The notes under the pieces are model-generated. The model was not told the DNA's origin. It saw only the letters and a list, made by a program, of their open reading frames with translations, and did no database searches. Positions 55,973 through 64,000 of a stretch of 64,000 nucleotides of DNA are shown piece after piece. This DNA comes from Quisquiliibacterium transsilvanicum (lineage in GTDB: Bacteria > Pseudomonadota > Gammaproteobacteria > Burkholderiales > Burkholderiaceae_E): assembly GCF_014202215.1 (NCBI RefSeq), contig NZ_JACHGB010000003.1:434001-498000 (forward strand), read 5' to 3'. Position 1 is the stretch's first letter, and the number at the start of each line of letters is the position of its first letter. A program made the translations under genes and the position numbers.

Positions 55973-56944
55973 CTAGAGCGGCTTGCGGATGAAGTGCGCG
56001 ATCTCGCCGACCACGCCGCGCCGGAACGCCAGCACGCAGACCACGAAGATGACACCCTGCACCACGGTGACCCAGGCGCCGAGCTGGGCCAGGTAGTTCT
56101 GCATGGTGATGATGATCGCCGCGCCGACCACCGGACCGAACAGGGTGCCGAGTCCGCCCAGCAGGGTCATCAGCACCACCTCGCCGGACATCGACCAGTG
56201 GACGTCGGTGAGCGAGGCCAGCTGGAACACCAGCGACTTCGTGCCCCCGGCCAGCCCCGCCACGGTACCCGACAGGACATAGGCGAGCAGCTTGTAGCGG
56301 TCGGTGTCGTAGCCCAGCGAAACCGCGCGCGGCTCGTTCTCGCGGATGGCCTTGAGCACCTGGCCGAACGGCGAGTGGACGATGCGCCAGATCAGCAGGA
56401 AGCCGCCCAGGAACACCACCAGCACGAAGACGTACATCGCGGTGACGTTGGTGAGATCGAATACGCCGAACAGCCTGCCGCGGGGCACGGCCTGGATGCC
56501 GTCCTCGCCGCCAGTGAAGGGCGCCTGCAGGTAGAAGAAGAACACCATCTGCGACAGCGCGAGCGTGATCATCGCGAAGTAGATGCCCTGGCGGCGGATC
56601 GCCAGCAGCCCGGTCACCCAGGCCAGCAGGCAGGCGCACGCGGTGGCGAAGAGCAGCGCGAGCTCCGGCGTCAGCCCCCACACCTTGGCGGCGTGCGCCG
56701 AGGCGTAGCCGGCCGTGCCCAGGAACATCGCATGTCCGAACGAGAGCAGTCCGCCGAAACCGATCAGCAGGTTGAATGCGCACGCGAACAGCGCGAAGCA
56801 CATCACCTTCATCAGGAAGACCGGGTAGACGACCGCGGGGGCCAGAACGAAGAACGCGGCCATCAGCAGGAAGGCCACGCGCATGTGGCCCATGGCGCCG
56901 CGCGGTGCCTGCACGGTCGCGGAAGAAGGAGCGGCAGCTGCCAT
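55973..56944 (-). CDS. livM: Branched-chain amino acid-type ABC permease LivM
   Basis: 323 aa, nine to ten membrane helices. The conserved N-terminal block FNLLIGFGGLLSFGHAMFLG, IRENEPRAVSLGYDTDRYKLL in the ATPase-facing loop and the GGTKSLVFQLASLTDV / GGLGTLFGPVVGAAI blocks fit LivM. It is the last gene of operon G-F-receptor-H-M. It lies 7 bp after livH. A short imperfect hairpin overlaps the stop. Confidence 0.93.
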   Translation of the reverse strand: MAAAAPSSATVQAPRGAMGHMRVAFLLMAAFFVLAPAVVYPVFLMKVMCFALFACAFNLLIGFGGLLSFGHAMFLGTAGYASAHAAKVWGLTPELALLFATACACLLAWVTGLLAIRRQGIYFAMITLALSQMVFFFYLQAPFTGGEDGIQAVPRGRLFGVFDLTNVTAMYVFVLVVFLGGFLLIWRIVHSPFGQVLKAIRENEPRAVSLGYDTDRYKLLAYVLSGTVAGLAGGTKSLVFQLASLTDVHWSMSGEVVLMTLLGGLGTLFGPVVGAAIIITMQNYLAQLGAWVTVVQGVIFVVCVLAFRRGVVGEIAHFIRKPL

Positions 56945-56951
56945 TGCGAAC

Positions 56952-57836
56952 CTATTTTTCGGTGCCGAACAGGCCGGCGGGCTTGATCAGCAGCACGATG
57001 ACCATGACCACGAAGATCACGGTGTTCGATGCCTCGGGATAGAAGACCTTGGTCAGACCCTCGACCAGCCCCAGGCCGAAGCCGGTGAGGATGGCGCCGA
57101 GGATCGAGCCCATGCCGCCGATGACCACGACCGCGAACACCACGATGATGAGGTCGGCGCCCATCTGCGGGCTGACCTGGTAGATGGGCGCTGCCATCAC
57201 GCCGCCGAGCGCGGCCAGTCCCACGCCGAAACCGTAGGTGAGCGTGATCATCCGCGGCACGTTGATGCCGAAGGCCTGGACCAGCGAAGGATTCTCGGTG
57301 GCTGCGCGCAGGTAGCCGCCGAGCTTGGTCCGCTCGATCACGTACCAGGTGGCGAGGCAGACGATCAGTGAGGCGACGATCACCCAGGCCCGGTAGTTGG
57401 GCAGGAACATGAAGCCGAGATTCTGGCCACCGGAAAGCTCCGCCGGGATCGGATACGGCTGCCCGGAGGAACCGAACTCGTTGCGGAACAGGCCCTGGAT
57501 GATCAGCGCCATGCCGAAGGTGAGCAGCAGCCCGTAGAGGTGATCGAGCTTGTAGAGCCGCGACAGCATCAGCCGCTCGATGATCATGCCGATGGCTCCG
57601 ACCACGACCGGTGCCACGACCAGCGACGGCCAGTAGCCGATGCCCAGCTTGTTCAGCCCCAGGTAGGCCACGAAGGCCCCCATCATGTACTGCGCGCCGT
57701 GCGAGAAATTGATGATGTTCAGCAGGCCGAAGATCACGGCCAGGCCGAGCGACAGCAGCGCGTAGAACGAGCCGTTGATCAGCCCGATCAGCAGCTGGCC
57801 GAAGAGGGCCTGCGTCGGTACGCCGAAGATCTCCAT
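56952..57836 (-). CDS. livH: Branched-chain amino acid-type ABC permease LivH
   Basis: 294 aa, eight predicted helices. NGSFYALLSLGLAVIFGLLN at the start, NFSHGAQYMMGAF, GGYLRAATENPSLVQAFGIN (ATPase-facing loop) and VVIGGMGSILGAILTGFGLG are family blocks. It follows the receptor gene after a 113-bp gap that holds a stable hairpin, which may lower permease expression relative to the receptor. Confidence 0.93.
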   Translation of the reverse strand: MEIFGVPTQALFGQLLIGLINGSFYALLSLGLAVIFGLLNIINFSHGAQYMMGAFVAYLGLNKLGIGYWPSLVVAPVVVGAIGMIIERLMLSRLYKLDHLYGLLLTFGMALIIQGLFRNEFGSSGQPYPIPAELSGGQNLGFMFLPNYRAWVIVASLIVCLATWYVIERTKLGGYLRAATENPSLVQAFGINVPRMITLTYGFGVGLAALGGVMAAPIYQVSPQMGADLIIVVFAVVVIGGMGSILGAILTGFGLGLVEGLTKVFYPEASNTVIFVVMVIVLLIKPAGLFGTEK

Positions 57837-57887
57837 GTTTGCCGTGAACCCGTAGTCGCTGTCGTTCTTGTGCAGCCGCCTCGCGGC

Positions 57888-57913
57888 GCGCCGGACCTCA
57901 GGGAGTCCGGCGC
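57888..57913 (-). terminator. Hairpin between receptor and permease genes, likely attenuator or mRNA stabiliser
   Basis: GCGCCGGAC and GTCCGGCGC form a perfect 9-bp stem with an 8-base loop in the receptor-livH gap, 37 bp after the receptor stop. No T-run follows, so full termination is unlikely. Similar structures between binding-protein and permease genes, as in malE-malF, raise receptor mRNA relative to permease mRNA. Confidence 0.5.
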
Positions 57914-57949
57914 AACGCGAGCAGCGCTTGTGGTGGGCTCAGGCCCCGG

Positions 57950-59167
57950 TCACTTCTTGACCAGCGGGCAATCGCCCTGGTCGATCGGGCGGAAGGCCTG
58001 ATCCGCCGGGATGGTCGCCTTCAGGGTGTAGTAGTCGTACGGGCCTTTCGACTCGCTGGGCTTCTTGACCTGGAACAGGTAGGCCGGATGGAGCTTGCGG
58101 CCGTCGGCGCGGATCGTGCCCTTGCCGAACAGCGGGTCGTCGGTGGGCAGCTCCTTCATCTTGGCGATGGTCTTGGTGCCGTCGTCGGTCTTGCCGGCCT
58201 CGACCGCCTTCAGGTAGTGCAGCACGCTGGCGTAGACGCCGGCGTGGACCATCGAGGGCATCTTGCCGCCGTGCTGCGCACCGAAGCGCTTGGACCACGC
58301 GCGGGTCTGGTCGTTGAGATCCCAGTAGAAGGTCTCGGTGACCATCAGTCCCTGCGCCTTGTCCAGGCCGAGGCCGTGGACGTCGGGCAGGAACACCAGC
58401 AGGCCGGCGAGGCTCTGGCCGCCCTTGGTGATGCCGAACTCGGCGGCCTGCTTGATCGAGTTGATCGTGTCGCCGCCGGCGTTGGCCAGGCCGATCACCT
58501 TGGCCTTGGAGGCCTGCGCCTGCAGCAGGAAGGAGGAGAAGTCCTGCGTGTTCAGCGGGTGCCGCACGCCACCGACGATCTTGCCGCCGTTCTTGGTGAC
58601 CACCGCCGAGGTGTCGCGCTCAAGCGCATGACCGAAGGCGTAGTCGGCGGTCAGGAAGAACCAGGTGTCGCCGCCGGTCTTGACCACGGCGGTGCCGGTG
58701 CCGTTGGCCAGCATCCAGGTGTCGTACAGCCAGTGCACGGTGTTCGGCGAGCAGGCCTTGCCGGTGAGGTCGGCGGAGGCCGAGCCGCTGTTCACGAAGG
58801 CCTTGCCCTTGTCGCGCGTGACCTGGCTCACCGCCAGGCCCACCGACGAGGTGGGCACGTCGAAGATGGCGTCGACCTTGTCGGCGTCGTACCACTGCCG
58901 GGCGATGGTGGAGCCCACGTCGGGCTTGTTCTGGTGGTCGGCGGAGACGACCTCGATCTTGAGGCCGGCCTTGGAGGTCTTCTGGAAGTCCTCGACGGCC
59001 ATTTTCGCGGCGAGCAGCGAGCCGGGCCCGGTGATGTCGGCGTAGAGCCCGGACATGTCGTTGAGGACGCCGATCTTGACGACGCCGTCGGAGATCTGGG
59101 CCTGGGCGGCACCGGCCGCGGCGGCGAGCGCCGAAGCCACCAGGATCGACGAGAGCTTGCGTTTCAT
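57950..59167 (-). CDS. Periplasmic substrate-binding protein of Liv-type ABC system
   Basis: 405 aa from the ATG at 59167, with AGGAG 8 bases upstream. Signal peptide MKRKLSSILVASALAAAAGA (outline), cleavage near AQA-QIS. Mature blocks: VKIGVLNDMSGLYADITGPG, SADHQNKPDVGSTIARQWYD and FFLTADYAFGHALERDT. This is the receptor class with an ADITGPG motif, distinct from the tandem trio at 48084-52066. It lies inside its operon between livF and livH. The C-terminal lobe ends with TYPE-typical DQAFRPIDQGDCPLVKK containing a single cysteine. Confidence 0.94.
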   Translation of the reverse strand: MKRKLSSILVASALAAAAGAAQAQISDGVVKIGVLNDMSGLYADITGPGSLLAAKMAVEDFQKTSKAGLKIEVVSADHQNKPDVGSTIARQWYDADKVDAIFDVPTSSVGLAVSQVTRDKGKAFVNSGSASADLTGKACSPNTVHWLYDTWMLANGTGTAVVKTGGDTWFFLTADYAFGHALERDTSAVVTKNGGKIVGGVRHPLNTQDFSSFLLQAQASKAKVIGLANAGGDTINSIKQAAEFGITKGGQSLAGLLVFLPDVHGLGLDKAQGLMVTETFYWDLNDQTRAWSKRFGAQHGGKMPSMVHAGVYASVLHYLKAVEAGKTDDGTKTIAKMKELPTDDPLFGKGTIRADGRKLHPAYLFQVKKPSESKGPYDYYTLKATIPADQAFRPIDQGDCPLVKK

Positions 59168-59212
59168 ATGTCCCACTCCTTTACCAGTCAGAATGAAGGC
59201 GCATCTGCATGT

Positions 59213-59929
59213 TCAGACGCCCAGGTACTCGTGCAGCATGCCCATCTTGTCGTTCAGCTCGGCCGCGGCGAAGCCCTCGACGATGCGCCCGTGCTCCATC
59301 ACGTAGAAACGGTCCGCAAGCGGCGCCGCGAAGCGGAAGTTCTGCTCGACCATGACGATCGTGAAGCCCTTCTCGCGCAGCATCCGGATCGTGCGCGCAA
59401 GGGCCTGCACGATCACCGGCGCCAGCCCTTCGGAGATCTCGTCGAGCAGCAGCAGCTTTGCGCCGGTGCGCAGGATGCGCGCCACGGCGAGCATCTGCTG
59501 CTCGCCGCCGGACAGCCTCGTCCCCGGGCTGGAGCGCCGCTCCTTCAGGTTGGGGAACATCGCGTAGATCTCGTCCAGCCCCATTCCGCCGGACGCCACG
59601 GCCGGCGGCAGCAGCAGGTTCTCCTCGCAGCTGAGGCTGGCGAAGATGCCACGCTCTTCGGGGCAGTAGCCGATGCCGCGCTGGGCGATGCGATGCGGCG
59701 GCAGGCCGACCGCCTCGACGCCGTTGATCATGATGGAACCGCTGCGCCGCCCGACCAGCCCCATGATCGACTTCAGCGTGGTGGTGCGGCCCGAGCCGTT
59801 ACGGCCGAGCAGCGTGACCACTTCGCCGCGGTTCACGGTGAGGTCGACCCCATGCAGGATGTGCGACTCGCCGTAGAAGGCGTGGACGTCGGTCAGGCGC
59901 AGGAACTCCACCGGCTTGCTAGTGGCCAT
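59213..59929 (-). CDS. livF: ABC importer ATPase LivF with Lys-to-Arg change in Walker A
   Basis: 238 aa. Blocks: Walker A GRNGSGRTT (42-50), signature LSGGEQQMLAVARIL, Walker B LLLLDEISEGLAP (serine replaces the usual proline of DEP) and VEQNFRFAAPLADR. The conserved Walker A lysine is arginine (R48, codon CGC). Some LivF proteins with this motif exist, so the protein may still work, possibly with the LivG partner providing most activity. Overlaps livG by 11 bp. Followed by the receptor gene after 45 bp. Confidence 0.92.
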   Translation of the reverse strand: MATSKPVEFLRLTDVHAFYGESHILHGVDLTVNRGEVVTLLGRNGSGRTTTLKSIMGLVGRRSGSIMINGVEAVGLPPHRIAQRGIGYCPEERGIFASLSCEENLLLPPAVASGGMGLDEIYAMFPNLKERRSSPGTRLSGGEQQMLAVARILRTGAKLLLLDEISEGLAPVIVQALARTIRMLREKGFTIVMVEQNFRFAAPLADRFYVMEHGRIVEGFAAAELNDKMGMLHEYLGV

Positions 59930-60698
59930 GGGCGCCCTCCAGGCCGGCGTCGGCGTTGCCCATGTAGGCCTCGAGCACCTGGGGATCGGCGGACACGGTC
60001 TCGTACGGGCCTTCCGAGATCACCTGGCCGCGCTGCAGCACGCTGATGGTGTCGGCAATGCTGGAGACGACGTTCATGTTGTGCTCGACCATCAGCACGG
60101 TTCGGTTCGCCGCGACCTTCTTGATCAGCTGGGTGACCCGCTCGACATCCTCGTGGCCCATGCCCTGCGTGGGCTCGTCGAGCAGCATCAGCTCGGGCTC
60201 GGTGGCGAGCGTGGTCGCGATCTCGAGCGCGCGCTTGCGGCCGTAGGGGAGCTCGACGGTGACGATGTCGGCGAACTCGCTCAAGCCCACGGTCTCGAGA
60301 AGCTCCATGGCGCGATCGTCGAGCACGTCGAGCGAACGCTCCGGCTTCCAGAAGTGAAAGGAAGTGCCCGTCGCGCGCTGCAGACCGATGCGCACGTTCT
60401 CGAGCGCGGTGAGGTTCGGGAAGGTGGCGGAGATCTGGAAGGAGCGCACCACCCCCCGGCGCGCGACCTGCGCGGGCTTCTCGGCGGTGATGTCGTGGCC
60501 GTTGTAGAGGATCTTGCCGCTGGTCGGGATGAGGAACTTGGTCAGCAGGTTGAAGACGGTGGTCTTGCCCGCGCCGTTGGGCCCGATGAGCGCATGGATC
60601 TGCCCGCGGCGCACCTTCAGGTTCACCCCGTTCACTGCCACGAAGCCCTTGAACTCCCGTACCAGGTCCCGGGTCTCTAGGATGTAGTCTGTCGTCAT
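59919..60698 (-). CDS. livG: ABC importer ATPase LivG
   Basis: 259 aa from the ATG at 60698; the longer reading to 60767 is not conserved. Walker A GPNGAGKT (39-46) is normal, Q-loop RSFQISATFPNLTALENVRIG, degenerate signature LPYGRKRALEIATTL, Walker B LMLLDEPTQGMGHED and VEHNMNVVSSIADTI. It heads operon G-F-receptor-H-M. A 192-bp divergent region to the CorC gene should hold promoters for both directions; no strong consensus was found there. Confidence 0.93.
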   Translation of the reverse strand: MTTDYILETRDLVREFKGFVAVNGVNLKVRRGQIHALIGPNGAGKTTVFNLLTKFLIPTSGKILYNGHDITAEKPAQVARRGVVRSFQISATFPNLTALENVRIGLQRATGTSFHFWKPERSLDVLDDRAMELLETVGLSEFADIVTVELPYGRKRALEIATTLATEPELMLLDEPTQGMGHEDVERVTQLIKKVAANRTVLMVEHNMNVVSSIADTISVLQRGQVISEGPYETVSADPQVLEAYMGNADAGLEGAHGH

Positions 60699-60890
60699 CG
60701 CACCGACTGAAGCCCGGCACTGCCGCCGTGTTGAGGGGAGGTTAGGGGCAGGCACGGCGCGCCGCAATACGGGTAGTCACCAGTATGCTGCTCCGCAGCG
60801 CGCCGCGCTTCGGCCTCCCGCAATCCCCGGGCAGCGGTGCCCGCGGTCGCATCGGGTACGCTTCGGGGGTCTGCGACTCCCACCGCCGCC

Positions 60891-62198
60891 TTGGAACACA
60901 TCCCGCTCTGGGCGCAGCTGCTCGCCCTCTTCATGCTGCTGCTGGTCTCCGCGTTCTTCTCGATCGCCGAGACCAGCATGATGGCGCTTAACCGCTACCG
61001 TCTCGGCCACCTGGTCAAGAAGGGGCGCCGCGGCGCGGCGCTGGCCTCGTCTCTGCTGAAGCAGACCGAGAAGCTGCTCGGCACCATCCTGCTCGGCAAC
61101 AACGTCGCGAACACGGCGCTGACCGCGATCGTCACTGCGCTCGCCATCCGGCAGTACGGCGACGACGACCGGACGCTGGTGATCGCCACCACGGCGGTGG
61201 CGCTGCTGATCATCGTGTTCTGCGAGATCACGCCGAAGGTGATCGGCGCCACCTACCCCGAGCGGATCGCGCTGCCCGCCAGCTACCTGCTCAACGTGCT
61301 GATGAAGGTCGCGTCGCCCGCGGTCTGGACGATCAACCTCGTCGTCGGCCGCCTGCTGGCCCTGATGAGGATCGACACCCGACCCGAGGCAGCGCGCATG
61401 TCCACCGAGGAGCTGCGCACGATCGTGCTGGAATCCGGCACCTTCATGCCGCAGAAGCACCGCGCGATCCTGGTCAACCTGTTCGAGCTCGAGGACATCA
61501 CGGTCGACGACGTGATGATTCCGCGCCACCGGATCGAGTCGCTGGACATCGCCACCTCGGAGCAGGTGATCCGCCAGCAGCTCGAGACCTGCTTCCACAA
61601 CAAGCTGCCGGTGCACGAGGGCGAGGTCAACCGGATCATCGGGGTGCTTCACGTCCGCCGCGCGCTCTCGATGCTGTCGCGCGACAGCTTCGACACCGAT
61701 GAGCTGCGCGAGCAGCTTTCCGAGCCCTATTTCGTTCCCAGCGGAACGCCGGTCTTCACCCAGCTGCAGTTCTTCCAGGAGAACCGGCAGCGGATCGCGA
61801 TGGTCGTCGACGAATACGGCGAGGTGCTCGGGCTGGTCACCCTCGAGGACATCATCGAGGAGATCATCGGCGAATTCACCACCACCGCCCCCGGCGGCGA
61901 CGGCGGCCTGCGCTGGGACGAAGACGACGAAGTGATGGTGGAGGGCGCCGCCCCGCTGCGCGAGCTGAACCGCAGGCTGGGCACCGAATTCCCGCTCGAC
62001 GGCCCCCGGACCCTCACCGGCCTGGTCCTCGAATCGATCGAGGAGCTCCCCGAGGGCAACGTGAGCCTGCGCTTCGGCAACATCGTCGTCGAGGTCGTCC
62101 AGATCCAGGACCGCACCATCCGCAGCCTGCGCCTGCACCGGATCGGCGGCGCGCCGACTGCGTCCCCGGCGCCGCCGGACGACGCCGACGTGTCCTGA
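60891..62198 (+). CDS. HlyC/CorC (CNNM) family transporter
   Basis: 435 aa from a TTG at 60891, where the protein starts LEHIPLWAQLLALF, the usual family start; an upstream start at 60837 adds poorly conserved residues. The N-terminal DUF21 membrane domain (about 10-180, three to four helices) has FFSIAETSMMALNRYRL and FCEITPKVIGATYPERIAL. Two CBS domains follow (VDDVMIPRHRIESL and MVVDEYGEVLGLVTLEDIIEEI), then the CorC_HlyC C-terminal domain (about 345-420). These inner-membrane proteins handle Mg2+/Co2+ efflux or metal homeostasis. It is followed by pilB after 139 bp, an order common in betaproteobacteria. Confidence 0.9.
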   Translation: MEHIPLWAQLLALFMLLLVSAFFSIAETSMMALNRYRLGHLVKKGRRGAALASSLLKQTEKLLGTILLGNNVANTALTAIVTALAIRQYGDDDRTLVIATTAVALLIIVFCEITPKVIGATYPERIALPASYLLNVLMKVASPAVWTINLVVGRLLALMRIDTRPEAARMSTEELRTIVLESGTFMPQKHRAILVNLFELEDITVDDVMIPRHRIESLDIATSEQVIRQQLETCFHNKLPVHEGEVNRIIGVLHVRRALSMLSRDSFDTDELREQLSEPYFVPSGTPVFTQLQFFQENRQRIAMVVDEYGEVLGLVTLEDIIEEIIGEFTTTAPGGDGGLRWDEDDEVMVEGAAPLRELNRRLGTEFPLDGPRTLTGLVLESIEELPEGNVSLRFGNIVVEVVQIQDRTIRSLRLHRIGGAPTASPAPPDDADVS

Positions 62199-62337
62199 AG
62201 CCCCACCGCGCCGCCGTTCATCCTTCGCTGCACCGCCGCTCGTCAAGCGATCCGGTCGCGACGGTTCTCGCGGCCTTCGCGACGACGCATGATGGGCCCC
62301 TCCCGGCTCCTTTCCGGGCCAGACCCGATCAAGACCC

Positions 62338-64000
62338 ATGGCCGTGGCGACACTACCGACGCATCCGACGGAACAGACTGTGCTGGCAGGACTGGCGCGC
62401 GCGCTGGTCCAGCATCGCCTGCTGCGCCCGGACCAGGCGGTGGCGATCCAGAAGAAGGCCGACGCCGCGCGCACGCCCTTCATCGACGAACTGACCCAGG
62501 GCGGCCACCTCCCCGCGCTGCAGCTCGCCCGCTTCGTGGCCGAGACCTTCGGCCACCCGCTGTTCGATCTCGCCGCGGTGGACGTGGAGCGGCTCCCGGG
62601 CGACCTGATCGACCGCAAGCTCGCCATCGAGACGCGGGTCATCGCCCTGGGCAAGCGCGGCAGCCGGCTGTCGGTGGCGATCTCTGACCCGACCGACCTG
62701 CAGGCGCTGGACCGGATCAAGTTCCAGACCGAATCGACGCTCGACCCGGTGGTGGTCGAGCACGACAAGCTTCTCAAGCTGGTCGAGCGACTCGGCCGCA
62801 GCGCAGCCCAGCGCCTGGCAGAGCTGGTCGACGAGAGCCTGGAGCTCGACCTCGCCTCGGACGAAGGCGCCGCCACCCTCGACACGAACTCCGAGGTGGA
62901 CGACGCGCCGGTGGTGAAGTTCCTGCAGAAGGTGCTGCTGGATGCCATCCAGGCCGGCGCGTCCGACCTGCATTTCGAGCCCTACGAGAAGTTCTACCGG
63001 ATCCGGATGCGGGTGGACGGCGAACTGCGCGAGTTCGCGCAGCCGCCGCTCGCCATCAAGGAAAAGCTGGCGTCGCGAATCAAGGTGATCTCGCGGATGG
63101 ACATCTCCGAGCGGCGGGTGCCGCAGGACGGCCGCATGAAGCTGGCGATCGGGCCGGGGCGGTCGATCGATTTCCGGGTCTCGACGCTGCCGACGCTGTT
63201 CGGCGAGAAGATCGTGATGCGGATCCTCGACCCGCAGGCGACGAAGCTGGGCATCGACGCGCTCGGCTACGAACCCGACCAGCGCGAGGCAATGCTCGAG
63301 GCCATCCGGCGGCCGTACGGGATGATCCTGGTCACCGGACCCACCGGCTCGGGCAAGACGGTGTCGCTGTACAGCTGCCTGAACATCCTGAACCAGCCTG
63401 GCATCAACATCTCGACCGCGGAGGATCCGGCCGAGATCAATCTGCCGGGGATCAACCAGGTCAACGTGAACGACAAGGCGGGACTGAGCTTCGCGGCGGC
63501 GCTGCGCTCCTTCCTGCGCCAGGATCCGGACGTGATCATGGTCGGCGAGATCCGCGACCTGGAGACCGCGGACATCGCGATCAAGGCCGCCCAGACCGGC
63601 CACATGGTGATGTCGACGCTGCACACCAACGACGCGCCGACGACGCTGACCCGGATGATGAACATGGGGGTGGCCCCGTTCAACATCGCCTCCTCGGTCA
63701 TCCTGATCACCGCGCAGCGGCTGGCGCGCCGGCTATGCGCCTGCAAGCAGCCGCTGGATCTGGATGAGGACGCGCTCCTGCAGGCCGGCTTCCTCGAGTC
63801 CGACCTGGACGGCAGCTGGCAGCCCTACCGGCCGGTGGGCTGCGAGCACTGCAGCGGCAGCGGCTACAAGGGCCGCCTGGGCATCTACCAGGTGATGCCG
63901 ATCACCGAGGAGATTCAGCGGATCATCCTGGGCAACGGCAACGCGCTGCAGATCGCCGACCAGGCCAGGCGCGAGGGCGTGCGCGACCTGCGGCGCTCCG
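62338..64000 (+). CDS. pilB: GspE/PilB family ATPase, 3' end missing
   Basis: 554 residues are visible and the frame runs off the right edge; about 10-25 residues should be missing. The N-terminal MshEN/GspE-N domain (about 10-160) is followed by VVKFLQKVLLDAIQAGASDLHFEP and the RIRMRVDGEL region. Walker A GPTGSGKT is at 334-341, then EDPAEINLPGINQVNV (Asp box region), DPDVIMVGEIRDLETA (Walker B) and GHMVMSTLHTNDAP (His box). Four zinc cysteines are in RRLCACKQP and GCEHCSGSGYKG. The protein powers type IV pilus extension; GspE of type II secretion is the alternative, but no gsp genes are visible. No clear ribosome site precedes the ATG. Confidence 0.9.
   Translation, partial: MAVATLPTHPTEQTVLAGLARALVQHRLLRPDQAVAIQKKADAARTPFIDELTQGGHLPALQLARFVAETFGHPLFDLAAVDVERLPGDLIDRKLAIETRVIALGKRGSRLSVAISDPTDLQALDRIKFQTESTLDPVVVEHDKLLKLVERLGRSAAQRLAELVDESLELDLASDEGAATLDTNSEVDDAPVVKFLQKVLLDAIQAGASDLHFEPYEKFYRIRMRVDGELREFAQPPLAIKEKLASRIKVISRMDISERRVPQDGRMKLAIGPGRSIDFRVSTLPTLFGEKIVMRILDPQATKLGIDALGYEPDQREAMLEAIRRPYGMILVTGPTGSGKTVSLYSCLNILNQPGINISTAEDPAEINLPGINQVNVNDKAGLSFAAALRSFLRQDPDVIMVGEIRDLETADIAIKAAQTGHMVMSTLHTNDAPTTLTRMMNMGVAPFNIASSVILITAQRLARRLCACKQPLDLDEDALLQAGFLESDLDGSWQPYRPVGCEHCSGSGYKGRLGIYQVMPITEEIQRIILGNGNALQIADQARREGVRDLRRS

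Overview
The window is GC-rich, densely coding DNA with no gene-free stretch above 300 bases. Gene content suggests a betaproteobacterium of the order Burkholderiales: a Bug/TctC solute receptor, several branched-chain amino acid (Liv-type) ABC systems, many acyl-CoA enzymes, CaiB-type CoA transferases, and a CorC-PilB pair at the right edge. Taxonomy is inferred from gene families only. No rRNA, tRNA, CRISPR array, insertion sequence or phage gene was seen.

Region 1 (1-13989) opens with the 3' part of an acyl-CoA ligase. It continues with a minus-strand operon (acyl-CoA ligase, APH-like kinase, MoxR ATPase, VWA/CoxE-like protein) and a convergent ergothioneine pair (egtB/egtD). An aldo/keto reductase, a short acyl-CoA dehydrogenase, a second copy of the edge ligase type and a nitronate monooxygenase follow. 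Region 2 (14066-18644) is a complete Liv-type operon (receptor, G, F, H, M). Region 3 (18779-21995) holds an SDR, an enoyl-CoA hydratase, CreA and a glutathione transferase.

Region 4 (22005-31728) looks like one catabolic unit related to acyclic-terpene (Atu) genes: carboxylase beta and alpha subunits, AtuA, an acyl-CoA dehydrogenase and an MFS transporter. Next to it lies an AraC-TetR regulator pair. The TetR protein resembles KstR2, and a site fitting the KstR2 consensus lies upstream of the pair. Region 5 (31870-45350) has a DUF2156/TIGR03084 pair and a long minus-strand run: acyl-CoA ligase, two CaiB-like CoA transferases, a thiolase-fold protein, three SDRs, an ACAD10/11-type dehydrogenase and a quinone oxidoreductase. 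Upstream of the ligase is a Bug receptor. A 36-codon remnant of a PIN/VapC toxin sits after the thiolase-like gene.

Region 6 (45447-48046) has an epoxide-hydrolase-like protein, then two head-to-head genes that have both lost their N-termini (a methyltransferase and a LuxR regulator), as if one deletion removed their shared 5' region. Region 7 (48084-60698) is devoted to uptake: three paralogous receptors in tandem, then two complete Liv systems back to back. Clear terminators separate some of these units. Region 8 (60891-64000) has a CorC-type transporter and the start of a PilB/GspE ATPase, cut by the window edge.

Taken together, the window is mainly import plus CoA-dependent breakdown of carboxylic acids or isoprenoid-like compounds: receptors and permeases bring substrates in, four ligases or CoA transferases activate them, and dehydrogenases, a hydratase, SDRs, a carboxylase and a thiolase-like protein process the thioesters. 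The actual substrates cannot be read from the sequence.
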